The notes under the pieces were generated by a model, which saw only the letters and a list, made by a program, of their open reading frames with translations, did no database searches and was not told where the DNA came from. A DNA stretch of 64,000 bases from Thermoflavimicrobium daqui (GTDB taxonomy: Bacteria; Bacillota; Bacilli; Thermoactinomycetales; Thermoactinomycetaceae), in contig NZ_KZ845664.1 of NCBI RefSeq assembly GCF_003313465.1, positions 248,001 to 312,000 on the forward strand, read 5' to 3'. Both the position numbers and the translations under genes were made by a program. Positions 28,301 through 36,200 of the stretch are shown here, in pieces. Position 1 is the first letter of the stretch. Each line of letters opens with the position of its first letter.

Positions 28301-30157
28301 ATGCCAAAACAACCTTTAGCTACTCTATCGATTCTTACAGAAGAAGAAGAGCGCCAGTTAGCAGAGTGGAATCAAACTCAATCACCTTACTCATTAGATT
28401 GCTTGGTGCATGAATGGGTAGCCAGACACGCAGAAAAACAGCCGAACTCATCTGCCATTGTCTCCATAGATGAAATCTGGAGTTATGGGGAGTTAAATGG
28501 ACAGGCGAATCAACTTGCCCATTACTTACAAAAATGTGGAGTTGGACCGGATACATTAGTAGGGGTTTATCTAGAGCGTTCCCCCGAAATGATTTTAAGT
28601 CAATTAGCCATATTGAAAGCGGGAGGAGCTTATGTTCCACTTGATCCAGCTTTACCATCTGAGCGAGTGGCTTGGATGCTACAAGATGCAAGTATTTCGA
28701 TTGTGCTAACTACCCAAAAATGGGGAGCCAATCTGTCACAAGCTAAGACAAAGGTACTATGCTTAGATACAGATAAGGGCAACTGGCTTGACGAGGCAAG
28801 AATAGAGCCGACATCCAATGTAACCGCAGATCACTTAGCTTATGTCATCTATACTTCAGGATCGACAGGTACACCCAAAGGGGTAGAAGTTTGTCATCGG
28901 TCACTCATCAATTTACTACATTGGTATCAAAAAACTTTTTCACTTACATCAGGAGACCGGATAGCACAAATGATGGGAGTAGCTTTTGATCCTTCCGTTT
29001 GGGAAGTATGGTCAGCATTATGGGTTGGAGCTAGCTTATATCTACCTACGGAGGAAGATCGTTTATCTCCTGTTGCGTTAAAAGACTGGATATTAAAGCA
29101 TAAAATTACGATTATCTGTGTTGCACCATCCATGCTAGAAAGTTTGTTTTTGCTTTCATGGCCGGAAGATATTTCATTACGCTTCTTATTTACTGGCGGA
29201 GATCAACTATATGCTTATCCACCGCCTAATTTCCCCGTCAAGGTATTCAATTTATACGGACCGACAGAAAGCACGGTGTTGGTTGCCGCTGCTTGCATCA
29301 ATGGACGAAACCCATGGTCTACATTGCCACCGATCGGGAGAGCCATCGACAACATTGAGCTCCATGTACTGGATGACCAGCTGCTGCCCGTTCCGATTGG
29401 CATTCCTGGTGAGTTATACATTGGTGGTGAGGGGCTAGCACGTGGTTATGTAGGGCAAGATGAATTAACCCGTGAGCGGTTCATATTCCATCCATTTAGT
29501 GATGAACCTAAAGACAGACTATATAAAACAGGGGATTTGGTACGCTACTTACCAGATGGTCAGTTGGAGTTTCTTGGTCGTATCGATCATCAGGTGAAAA
29601 TTCGTGGTTTCCGAATTGAATTGGGAGAAATCGAAACGGTGCTCAATGAGCATCCAACGATTAAAGAAACTTTGGTTCAAGTATTTGAAGAAACGCCGGG
29701 CAAAAAACAGTTAGTCGCATATGTCGTTGCTAGTGAAAATCGGAAAGATGAATGGCGAGAGTGGTTGGAACAAAGGTTACCGAAGTATATGATTCCGGCA
29801 TTGTTTGTAGTGCTAAACGAGTTTCCGCGTACCACAAATGGAAAAGTTGATCGTAAGAAATTGCCAAAGCCGGATTATAGCTTATTCCAGGTTGAGTATG
29901 TACCTCCGCGAACGCCGATGGAAAAGAAGATTACTAAGATTTGGGAAGAAGTATTGCAAGTAGAGCGAGTCGGATTACATGATAATTTCTTTGAGCTAGG
30001 TGGACACTCATTACTTGCTACCCAAGTGATATCGCGGATTAATGAAACACTTCGTGCGGAACTACCGATTCGTTATGTTTTTGAGCGGCCAACCGTGGCT
30101 GAGCTTGTCAAACAGATTAAATCAACTTTGCGATCGCAATTTGTAGTCAAACGTTAA
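19310..30157 (+). CDS. NRPS subunit 2: C3-A3-T3, C4-A4-T4-E4, C5-A5-T5
   Basis: Three modules. C3 (HHLILDG near 144) begins at residue 1 with EEIQDLYELTPVQQG, a COM-acceptor and DCL-type start that fits the D-Ala donor of subunit 1. A3 (FDASVWE near 658) and A4 (near 1708) both read DAWFLGHVVK, Leu-like. T3 has GGQS, T4 GGDS. C4 is LCL type (HHIISDG near 1190). E4 (HHLVVDG near 2237) makes residue 4 D. C5 is DCL type (HHVILDG near 2710). A5 (FDPSVWE near 3226) has the odd code DPWCFGLVLK, with no assignment I can defend. T5 (GGHS, near 3562) ends the protein without E or COM donor, so hand-over to subunit 3 must differ from the other interfaces. It starts at TTG 19310 with AAAGGG nine bases upstream. 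Confidence 0.95.
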   Translation: MLTEEIQDLYELTPVQQGILFHSLYDKDLQFYVNQVTFTLTGTLDIEKYQMAWHYVVNRHPVLRTSFVWEEVKQPLQVILRQIDLPIVYEDWSPLSTSVQAKKWQDLLRQDREKGFQLDEAPLMRLTIVQCEEQKIQVLWSFHHLILDGWSLPILLKEVLATYEADVTGKGLYLPEPRPFSDYIEWVQEQDKRQAELFWRQLLKGYSEPISLRVEKSNPYSESSLLLQEMELYIPEEKYSQIQEKIRQQHLTVNTLIQGAWAFILSRYSGQKDVVFGTAVSGRPTHLRGFESMVGMFMNTLPTRIQLPQAQTVGEWLHGIQKQQAEIRDYEYSSPADIESWSDIPSHASLFDSLLAFENYPMVSLTGGGIKLTDLRSIERPHYSLNLVIIPRENLLIKWLWDPNRYTRETIERISQHFLTLLDQLTEDMEQPLSQISLLNPEERMQLLVEWNQTKTDYPQEMSVHEWIKLKAIHSPDQIAAVDDKDILTYGELNRRANQLARYLHKKGMHTGDLVGICMDRSFELLVAVLGVLKAGGTYVPMDPAYPDERLAYLLQDSQARIVLTQAVYSQKLMRNQEQMIVLDSIWDEITLESEDELELMTEMDQLAYVIYTSGSTGLPKGVQISHRSLLNLVFWHIREYQLSSEDRTTLIAGTAFDASVWEVWPTLVAGASLYIPNEETRLSPAHLQQWLIKNEVTICFLPTPILERILALNWPKEVKLRKLLTGGDQLRYLPPPNFPIEVINHYGPTENTVVTTACSLKECENITGMPPIGRPIANTEVYVLDSDRHPVPIGVPGELYVGGDGLARGYHLKDELTNERFIPHPFRQELGARLYRTGDLVRFLPDGQLEFLGRMDHQIKIRGYRIELGEIEANLLQHPAIKEVAVIPYEQNKENAYLVAYYVSEYMHEVEEWKTFLSSKLPDYMVPTVFIQLDHLPLTANGKIDRKALPAPEETMVIAEFMPPRTPVEEIIWGIWSEVLHRENIGIHQSFFEMGGQSLLATQVTARLSEAFHIEIPIRILFEKTTIAQLAEWLEVKLRGDHKRIKQEVKQSDKQDGPIPLSYAQRRLWFLDQLMTDQGTYNVPFAIRLHGELNVEILKQSFQQLIQRQSSLRLTVHEIDGQAWQLLQEELSDWWEFYDMRVVLQAEEEAMEFVKLDAGRPFDLTNGPLFRVHLYQIKDQSWLLYVNMHHIISDGWSLRILLDELFELYESQIQGNQAKLSELPIQYADFATWQRQWLQGDILEHQLAYWKQQLRDVPVLEIPTDYPRPLEQTFRGTTYRFSLGSDLCHRLQEICRQEGVTLFMTLLAAFQTLLSRYSGQEDIAIGSPIANRSEKSLEGLIGFFVNTLVLRTDLSGSPSFRELLARVREVSLGAYANQDVPFEKIVDELQLERDLSHTPLFQVMFALQNLDLTLPQVEGLTSEWIDVPHQVAKFDLTCNITEMTDELIVDLEYNTDLFTAGTIKRMAEHFTRILEEMVVDLDQPITSFSLLTESEHDCLEKWNQTQKSYPLQEGVHELVEKVAKQYPGSPAVVSSEGSLTYKELNQRANQLAHYLLKSGVKQGDWIGISMDRSGDLIISLLATLKIGAIYIPIDPAYPQERIAYMLEDSQAKVVLTQSYLKHQVPNGYSIIVLDQATQAIEQESIKDLHTPLDPEQLAYVIYTSGSTGKPKGVMIRHRSLLNLVFWHIGEYKLTTQDRCTLLAGVAFDASVWEIWPALASGATLYIPDEGTRLSPVDLRNWLIEQKITVSFIPTPLLEKLLVLKWPRSMSLRKFLTGGDQLRVYPPRDFPADVINHYGPTENTVVTTSAPVLREGNQDRLPVIGKPIDNTEVYVLDAYRKQVPIGVPGELYISGEGISLGYLNRPELTEKHFIPHLFKADTSARLYKTGDLVRFLPDGQLEFLGRIDQQVKIRGFRIELGEIEAILAEYDVIKEVVVIAREDQPGEKRLVAYVVIKQEETFSTYDCRRYLKKHLPEYMIPTAFVVIDALPLTANGKIDRKALPAPSYEGTLESRKYVAARNPIEQIFVKIWQQILGVKRIGIHDNFFALGGDSILSIQIVSKAKQQGLKITPKQLFENQTIAELALVAKHENQVEAEQGILTGKVPLTPIQHWFWEQKVVNRHHWNQSVLLEVKERLEPDLLMQTLQELLTHHDALRLRFVEKDGVVEQSYQTTENSVPFRYINLEKYTPTIQSQLIEQISADVQSSLDITRGPILWMVYFDLGAKVPGRLLWVIHHLVVDGVSWRILLEDLETVYYQLKQRKPVQFPAKTSSLQQWMDVLYDEAKSEETKQELDYWLTWIEKDLLPLPVDYSYGENTEKSVRKVTCQLSKEETRVLLQDVPQAYRTQMNEVLLTALAQAINQWTKQSAICVHIEGHGREELHPSIDLSRTVGWLTSLYPVCVDLTDQVTIYQRLKTVKEQVRQIPRRGIGYGLLRYLHSDPTIKAKLAPMSPEISFNYLGQLDGTISRGALFQGEAPEDRGKHMDGNSIRPHLLDVVGAIMNEKLQMTFWYSEAMHRQETIEQLASDFITAIRDIIAHRSSPEAGGYIPSDFPLAELSQQELEQYLGESRQIEDVYPLSPLQQGLLFHTLYGEESGDYVVQMLLTFQGKLDPVAFEKAWQTVMNHYEILRAYVIWKGLKTPHQVIAGEVPVPIQLVDLSRYTPEEQEQKIQAFLEADRKQGFSLDQAPLMRLTLFQKGIESYQLAWSYHHVILDGWSMPLVIEDLLRSYDGWISDSSFQLQEVRPYKNYIQWLKQQDLAEAEAFWRKKLQGYTTPLSLPIEKVQAESVPPDPKQKVFSLSKELTNELQAFARQNHLTLNTLIQGAWALLLSRYSGERDLVYGATGSGRPAELTGIEKMVGLFINSLPVRVYLPTEESILNWLQNLQQEHLEMRQFEYTPLLDIQGWSELSRGVNLFDYMYVFENYPVGDFMEETQGELQLTQIDGSEQVNYPLALVVAPGKQVWMKWLYDQNRFTNETIEQMSRHLEILLRRMIDMPKQPLATLSILTEEEERQLAEWNQTQSPYSLDCLVHEWVARHAEKQPNSSAIVSIDEIWSYGELNGQANQLAHYLQKCGVGPDTLVGVYLERSPEMILSQLAILKAGGAYVPLDPALPSERVAWMLQDASISIVLTTQKWGANLSQAKTKVLCLDTDKGNWLDEARIEPTSNVTADHLAYVIYTSGSTGTPKGVEVCHRSLINLLHWYQKTFSLTSGDRIAQMMGVAFDPSVWEVWSALWVGASLYLPTEEDRLSPVALKDWILKHKITIICVAPSMLESLFLLSWPEDISLRFLFTGGDQLYAYPPPNFPVKVFNLYGPTESTVLVAAACINGRNPWSTLPPIGRAIDNIELHVLDDQLLPVPIGIPGELYIGGEGLARGYVGQDELTRERFIFHPFSDEPKDRLYKTGDLVRYLPDGQLEFLGRIDHQVKIRGFRIELGEIETVLNEHPTIKETLVQVFEETPGKKQLVAYVVASENRKDEWREWLEQRLPKYMIPALFVVLNEFPRTTNGKVDRKKLPKPDYSLFQVEYVPPRTPMEKKITKIWEEVLQVERVGLHDNFFELGGHSLLATQVISRINETLRAELPIRYVFERPTVAELVKQIKSTLRSQFVVKR

Positions 30158-30163
30158 ATGGAT

Positions 30164-30183
30164 GAGGGAGATGACTCTCCCTC
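30164..30183 (+). promoter_or_regulatory. Intercistronic hairpin between subunits 2 and 3
   Basis: GAGGGAGA-TGAC-TCTCCCTC is a perfect 8-bp stem six bases after the stop of subunit 2, with no T-run. It may stabilise or process the long mRNA, or set the ratio of the two subunits. The subunit 3 start follows 34 bases later. Confidence 0.5.
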
Positions 30184-30216
30184 CTACATCACTTCATAGG
30201 GAAGGGTTGACAAAAG

Positions 30217-33200
30217 GTGAAAGTTCGCAGTTTCCAGATGGAGATTGAAGAAATAGAAAAGCGGTTATGTCAACATTCTGCTGTAAAAAAAGCGATAGTT
30301 GTTTTGCATGATATAGAAAAGGTTGTACCTTGTCTAATCGCCTATGTTGTTTTACATCCAGAATCCAAAGAGACTCGAGAGTCCTTACTCACTTTTCTAT
30401 CGGAAACATGCATAGATGTGAAGCCTGCGGATTTGGTTGTACTGGATACTTTCCCACTAACCTCAGAAGGAAAGGTTAATCTAAAAGCTCTACCACTCCC
30501 ATCTCATCTTAAGCAGGTTTTACCACGCACGTTAACAGAAGAAATGATTGCGGAAGTGTGGATGGAAATATTTGAATTGGAAGAAGTGAGTGTATACGAC
30601 GACTTTTTCCAAATGGGTGGGGATAGTGAACTTGCTGAGGAGTTACATATTTATCTTCAGCAAGCTTTTCAGATGCCTCTCTCACCAGGCTTAATTGATG
30701 AGGCACCTACTATCGCACAATTGGCTGAACGAATTGATTTAGAGTTATCGGATCATCGAGTAGAAAAAGCGAGTGTTACGACTATCCCAATCGCCAATCG
30801 AGATCAAGGTTATCTCCCTATGTCTTATGCACAAAGAAGGTTATGGTTTTTTGAAAAACTAATGCCAAATACTGCAGTATATAATATTCCCTTTGCAGTT
30901 CGTCTCCAAGGAGCATTAAATATACCAGCTTTAGAGCAGAGTTTGCAAATGCTAGTAGACCGTCATGAAGCATTTCGTACTACATTTACAGAAATTGAGG
31001 GAGAGCCGGTACAACTACTTTCTAGTAGGTTGGAACTAAAGGTCGTACAAGAAGACTTGCGGAATGAAAAGGACCCAGAAGCAACTTGCTTACATCTAAT
31101 CAAAAAAGATGCGGAACAGGCATTTGATTTAGTTAAAGGTCCTCTAATCCGTGCTCGACTCTTCCGTTTAAGCTTATCGGATTGGGTTTTATCACTGACA
31201 ACCCATCACATGGTTGCAGATGGTTGGTCCATGGGTATTTTCTTTGATGAGTGGAGTCAGCTTTATCAAGCCCTTGTCCGCGGGGAAGATTATCCATTAT
31301 CAGAGTTATCCGTTCAATATGGAGACTATGCTGTTTGGCAACAAGAATGGTTACAAGATGAGGTACAAGCGAAGCAACTTTCTTATTGGAAGAAACAATT
31401 AGCGGATCTACCAGTACTTCAGCTTCCTACTGATCAACCACGCCCATCCAAACAAACCTTTCACGGAGCGATTCATAGCATAACCATTGAAGCGGATTTA
31501 ACGAAGCGATTACATACACTCAGCCAAGAAGAAGGGGCTAGCTTATTTATGACCCTACTCTCGGCTTTTCAAACATTATTAAGCCGTTATAGTGGTCAAG
31601 AAGATATTGTCGTTGGAAGCCCCATTGCGGGGAGAACGCGCCAAGAGCTTGAGAAAGTCATTGGTTTTTTTGTCAACACCTTGGTATTTCGTACGGATTG
31701 CTCGGGAAATCCGAGTTTTCGTGAATTACTTGCCCGTGTTAAAGAGGTAGCATGGGAAGCTTATGCTAATCAAGATGTTCCTTTTGAAAAAGTGGTTGAT
31801 GAACTACAACCTGAACGGAGCCTAAGTTATTCACCGTTATTTCAGGTGATGTTTACACTTCAAAATATGCCTTTGCAATATACAGGTGTCGATCATTTAA
31901 CAGTAAAGCCGTTGAGTGTACAACAAGATATCGCGAAATTTGATCTTACACTTACCATGATGGAAAGTACAGAGGGACTGTCAGCAACGTTTGAATATAA
32001 TACTGATTTATTTACAGAGGAAACGATAAGAAGGATGGCGGGGCATTTTCGACAAGTATTAACGGAGATTGTAGCTGATCCTAGCCAACCGATCGGACAG
32101 ATTTCTCTATTAACAAAAGAGGAGTTGGAACTACTTCATCAGTGGAATCAAACGCAGGTCAACTATCCACGACAATCATCGGTTGCAGAAGAATTTGCTT
32201 TACAAGCTAAAGAAACGCCTGATCGAGTGGCCTTGATTTATCAAGAGCAAAGTTTAACTTATCAGGAGTTAAATCAAAAAGCCAATCAACTTGCCCATTA
32301 TTTACGTAAGCAGGGGATTGGGCGCGAGACAATGGTTGGAGTGGCCATGGAGCGATCGCTAGATCTGGTGGTGGCGATTCTCGGGATTTTAAAAGCGGGT
32401 GGCGCCTATGTTCCACTAGACCCAACCTATCCGAAAGACCGACTTGCCTATATGATTGAAGATGCTCAAGTGGAGATCATTTTGACGCAAGCCCATCTTC
32501 CTGTACAGTGGGAACTTACAAGTACATCTGTGATTGTATTGGATCAGGAATGGGCGGAAATCACTAATGAAAGTCTAGAAGATCCTCCTCTCCTTTCGAG
32601 TGGAGAAGATTTGGCATATGTGATGTATACATCAGGCTCTACAGGTAAACCCAAAGGAGTCGAAGTGGTACAGCGTGGGATTTTACGCTTGGTTAAAGGG
32701 GCGAACTATGCGCAGTTTACGAAGGATGAGGTGTTCCTACAGTTAGCTCCGATCGCTTTTGATGCTTCTACCTTTGAAATTTGGGGGAGCTTGTTAAACG
32801 GGGCCAAACTAGTCATCATGCCACCTCATACCCCCTCATTGGAAGAGATAGCTTCCGTATTAAAACAAGAAAAGGTAACAACACTTTGGTTGACTTCAGG
32901 TTTATTTAATCTCATGGTAGAACACCAATTAGAATCACTTCGAGGGCTCCGTCAACTTCTGGTTGGTGGTGATGTCGTATCTGTACCTCATGTAAAAAAG
33001 GTTTTGGCCTTTGGTCATGTTCAGGTTATCAATGGCTATGGTCCAACTGAAAATACCACCTTTACTTGTTGTTACCCGATCCCTACGACTTGGCAAGGGA
33101 CAACATCACTGCCCATCGGACGACCAATTAGCAATACAGAGGTGTATGTATTGGATCGTTGGGGAAAGCATGTACCCATCGGGGTTCCAGGTGAACTCTA

Positions 33201-36200
33201 TGTAGGTGGAGATGGCTTAGCTCGTGGCTATTTACGTCGTCCAAAGCTAACCGAAGAACGGTTTGTAAAACATCCTTTTTCGAAAGAAATGAATGCTAAG
33301 CTTTACCAAACGGGCGATTTGGTACGATATTTGCCAGATGGAAATCTCGAATTTTTAGGGAGGCTAGATCACCAAGTAAAAATACGCGGGTTTCGGATTG
33401 AACTAGGAGAGATTGAGGCAGCTCTTAGCAAACATCCTGCTGTGAAAGAAGCGGTTGTGATCGTTCGTGAAGATACACCAGGAGATAAACGACTTGTTGC
33501 TTATTTGATTGTTACAGAAGATGTGGTAAATGAAAGGCAATGGCGAAGCTATTTACAAGATCAGCTGCCAGAATATATGATTCCTGCTGCTTTTGTGCAA
33601 ATGGATGAGTTTCCTTTAAATCCTAATGGAAAAGTTGATCGTAAAGCATTGCCTGCCCCAGCTATCCCTGAACCAACAGAGAAAAAAGCGAGACATCGTA
33701 CACCGTTAGAGGAGATTATTGCAGGTATCTGGTGTGAGGTATTAAAGGTAGAGCACGTAGACAGCCAGCAAAATTTCTTTGAATTGGGCGGAAATTCTTT
33801 GCTAGCAACGAAAGTGATATCAAGGATGAATCATGTTCTTAAGATCGAGATCCCACTTAGAACATTGTTTGAGAAACCAACCATTAAGGATCTAGCCCAA
33901 GAGATTGAAACATGGCTTCATGCTGAGATAGCTCCCTCAGAGCGAAATATTCAACCCAGAGAAGACCAAATAGCTGAGCTCCCCTTATCCTATGCACAGC
34001 AGCGTCTTTGGTTTTTGGAGCAGATGCTGGATCATACGGGTGTTTATCATATTCCGTTGGCGATACGGATCAAAGGCGAGCTAGATAAGAATGTACTTCA
34101 ACAAAGTTGGCATACGGTCATTCAACGACATGAATCATTACGTACTATTTTCCAAGAATCTGAAGGGCAAGCGGTTCAAGTGATCTTACCAGAGATAACC
34201 GACTGGTGGGCGGAGTTTGACTTGCGTACCGAAAATCATGCAGAATCAGTTGCTATGGAAATGATAAAGAAAGATGCAGACAAATCATTTGATCTATCAC
34301 AAGGACCGCTCTTACGGGTGAAATTGTTCCAAATAGAAGAGAAAGACTGGCTGTTATATGTCAATATGCATCACATTATTTCAGACGGTTGGTCTTTAGG
34401 AGTTTTAACGGAGGAGTTGTTTGGCTTATACCAAGCAATGCTTGATAATGAGCCGTACTCTTTACCTGAATTACCGATCCAATATGCGGACTATACGATT
34501 TGGCAAAGAGCATGGCTTCAAGATGAAAAATTAAGCAAACAGCTAGCTTATTGGAAAGATCAATTAGCTGATTTGCCTGTTTTACAGCTCCCAACGGATT
34601 TTCCACGACCTGCTGAGCAAACATTTCATGGAGCGACCTATCAGATAACGTTACCAACAGAGCTGCTTATCAAATTACAAAGACTAAGCCGGAAAAGTGG
34701 TTCCACTTTATTTATGACGCTGCTTGCTGGTTTACAAGTATTGCTTAGCCGTTATAGTGGTCAAGAAGATATTGCAGTGGGAAGCCCGATTGCTGGACGA
34801 AATCAGGCAGAATTGGAAAAATTGGTTGGTTTTTTTGTCAATACTGTGGTATACCGTACCGATTTATCAGGGAATCCATCCTTCCGTGAATTATTAGATC
34901 GTGTACGTCAGGTTGCAGTGGAAGCGTATGCCCATCAAGATATTCCGTTTGAACGATTAGTTGATGAATTACAACCCGAGCGTTATCTTAGCCATACCCC
35001 ACTCTTTCAAGTAATGTTTGCCTTACAAAATGCTTCGGTTACTGTACCTGAAGTGCCCGGGCTCTTGGTCGAAACAGTAGAGCTACCTCATCATACGGCT
35101 AAATTTGACATGGTTGTTAACGCAGCAGAAAGTACAGAAGGTTTAGTGATTGCCTTTGAATATAATACCGATTTATTTGCAGCAGAAACTATTGAGAGAA
35201 TGGCTGCTCATTTCTCATTATTGTTAGAAGAAGTTGTCGCACATCCAGACTGTCCCATTCGTCAAATTTCTCTTTTAACCGAGCATGAACGTAGGCTCCT
35301 TAACGAGTGGAATCAAACAGAAATCGAAGTTCCAGAAAACAGGCTCGTCCATGAGTGGATTGCCCTAAATGCGGTGGAACATCCTACTGCACTGGCAGTT
35401 AACAGCCCGCAAGGATGCTTCACTTATCAAGAGCTAAATCAGCGTGCGAATCAACTAGCTCATTATATGCACAAACAAGGGGTTAGAAAGGGCGATCGTG
35501 TAGGAATTTGTGTAGAACGTTCCCTTCATTATGTGGTGGGATTACTAGGAATTCTCAAAGCAGGTGGAGTTTATGTGCCGATTGATGCTGCTTATCCGAG
35601 AGAGCGGATGCAATATATGTTGGAGGATACCCAAGCGGTCATGTTATTGACCCAAACCCATTTGCAAACTTCTTTACCTGCATGGAAGAAAACCGTGTAT
35701 CTTGATGGTATCGAAGAAGAGCTAAAGCAAGAGAGTGGGTTAGAGCCTGCGGTTCATTTGACTAAAAATGATCTTGCTTATGTCATTTATACCTCTGGCT
35801 CTACTGGAAAGCCCAAAGGAGTGATGGTGCCTTATCGATCGCTACTTAATCTTGTATTTTGGCATCTGCGTGAATATCAATTAACATCCCAAGATCGTAC
35901 GACCTTTTTAGCAGGAATGGCCTTTGACGCTTCGGTTTGGGAAATTTGGCCTACGTTGGTAGCAGGCGCTTGTTTATATATCCCTGATGAGGAGATTCGC
36001 CTTTCTCACTATGAATTGCGGGATTGGTTCATTCAAAACAAAATTACCGTCAGCTTTGTACCCACGCCATTATTAGAGCAATTACTAACCATACCATGGC
36101 CAAAACAGCTATCTCTTAGAAAGATATTAACAGGTGGGGATCAACTTCGTTCTTATCCGACCAGTGATTTCCCAGTAGATGTAATCAATCACTATGGACC

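Noticed and set aside
30164-30183. Terminator splitting the synthetase operon
   Set aside because: The hairpin has no U-tract, and subunit 3 starts only 34 bases later with its own ribosome site.
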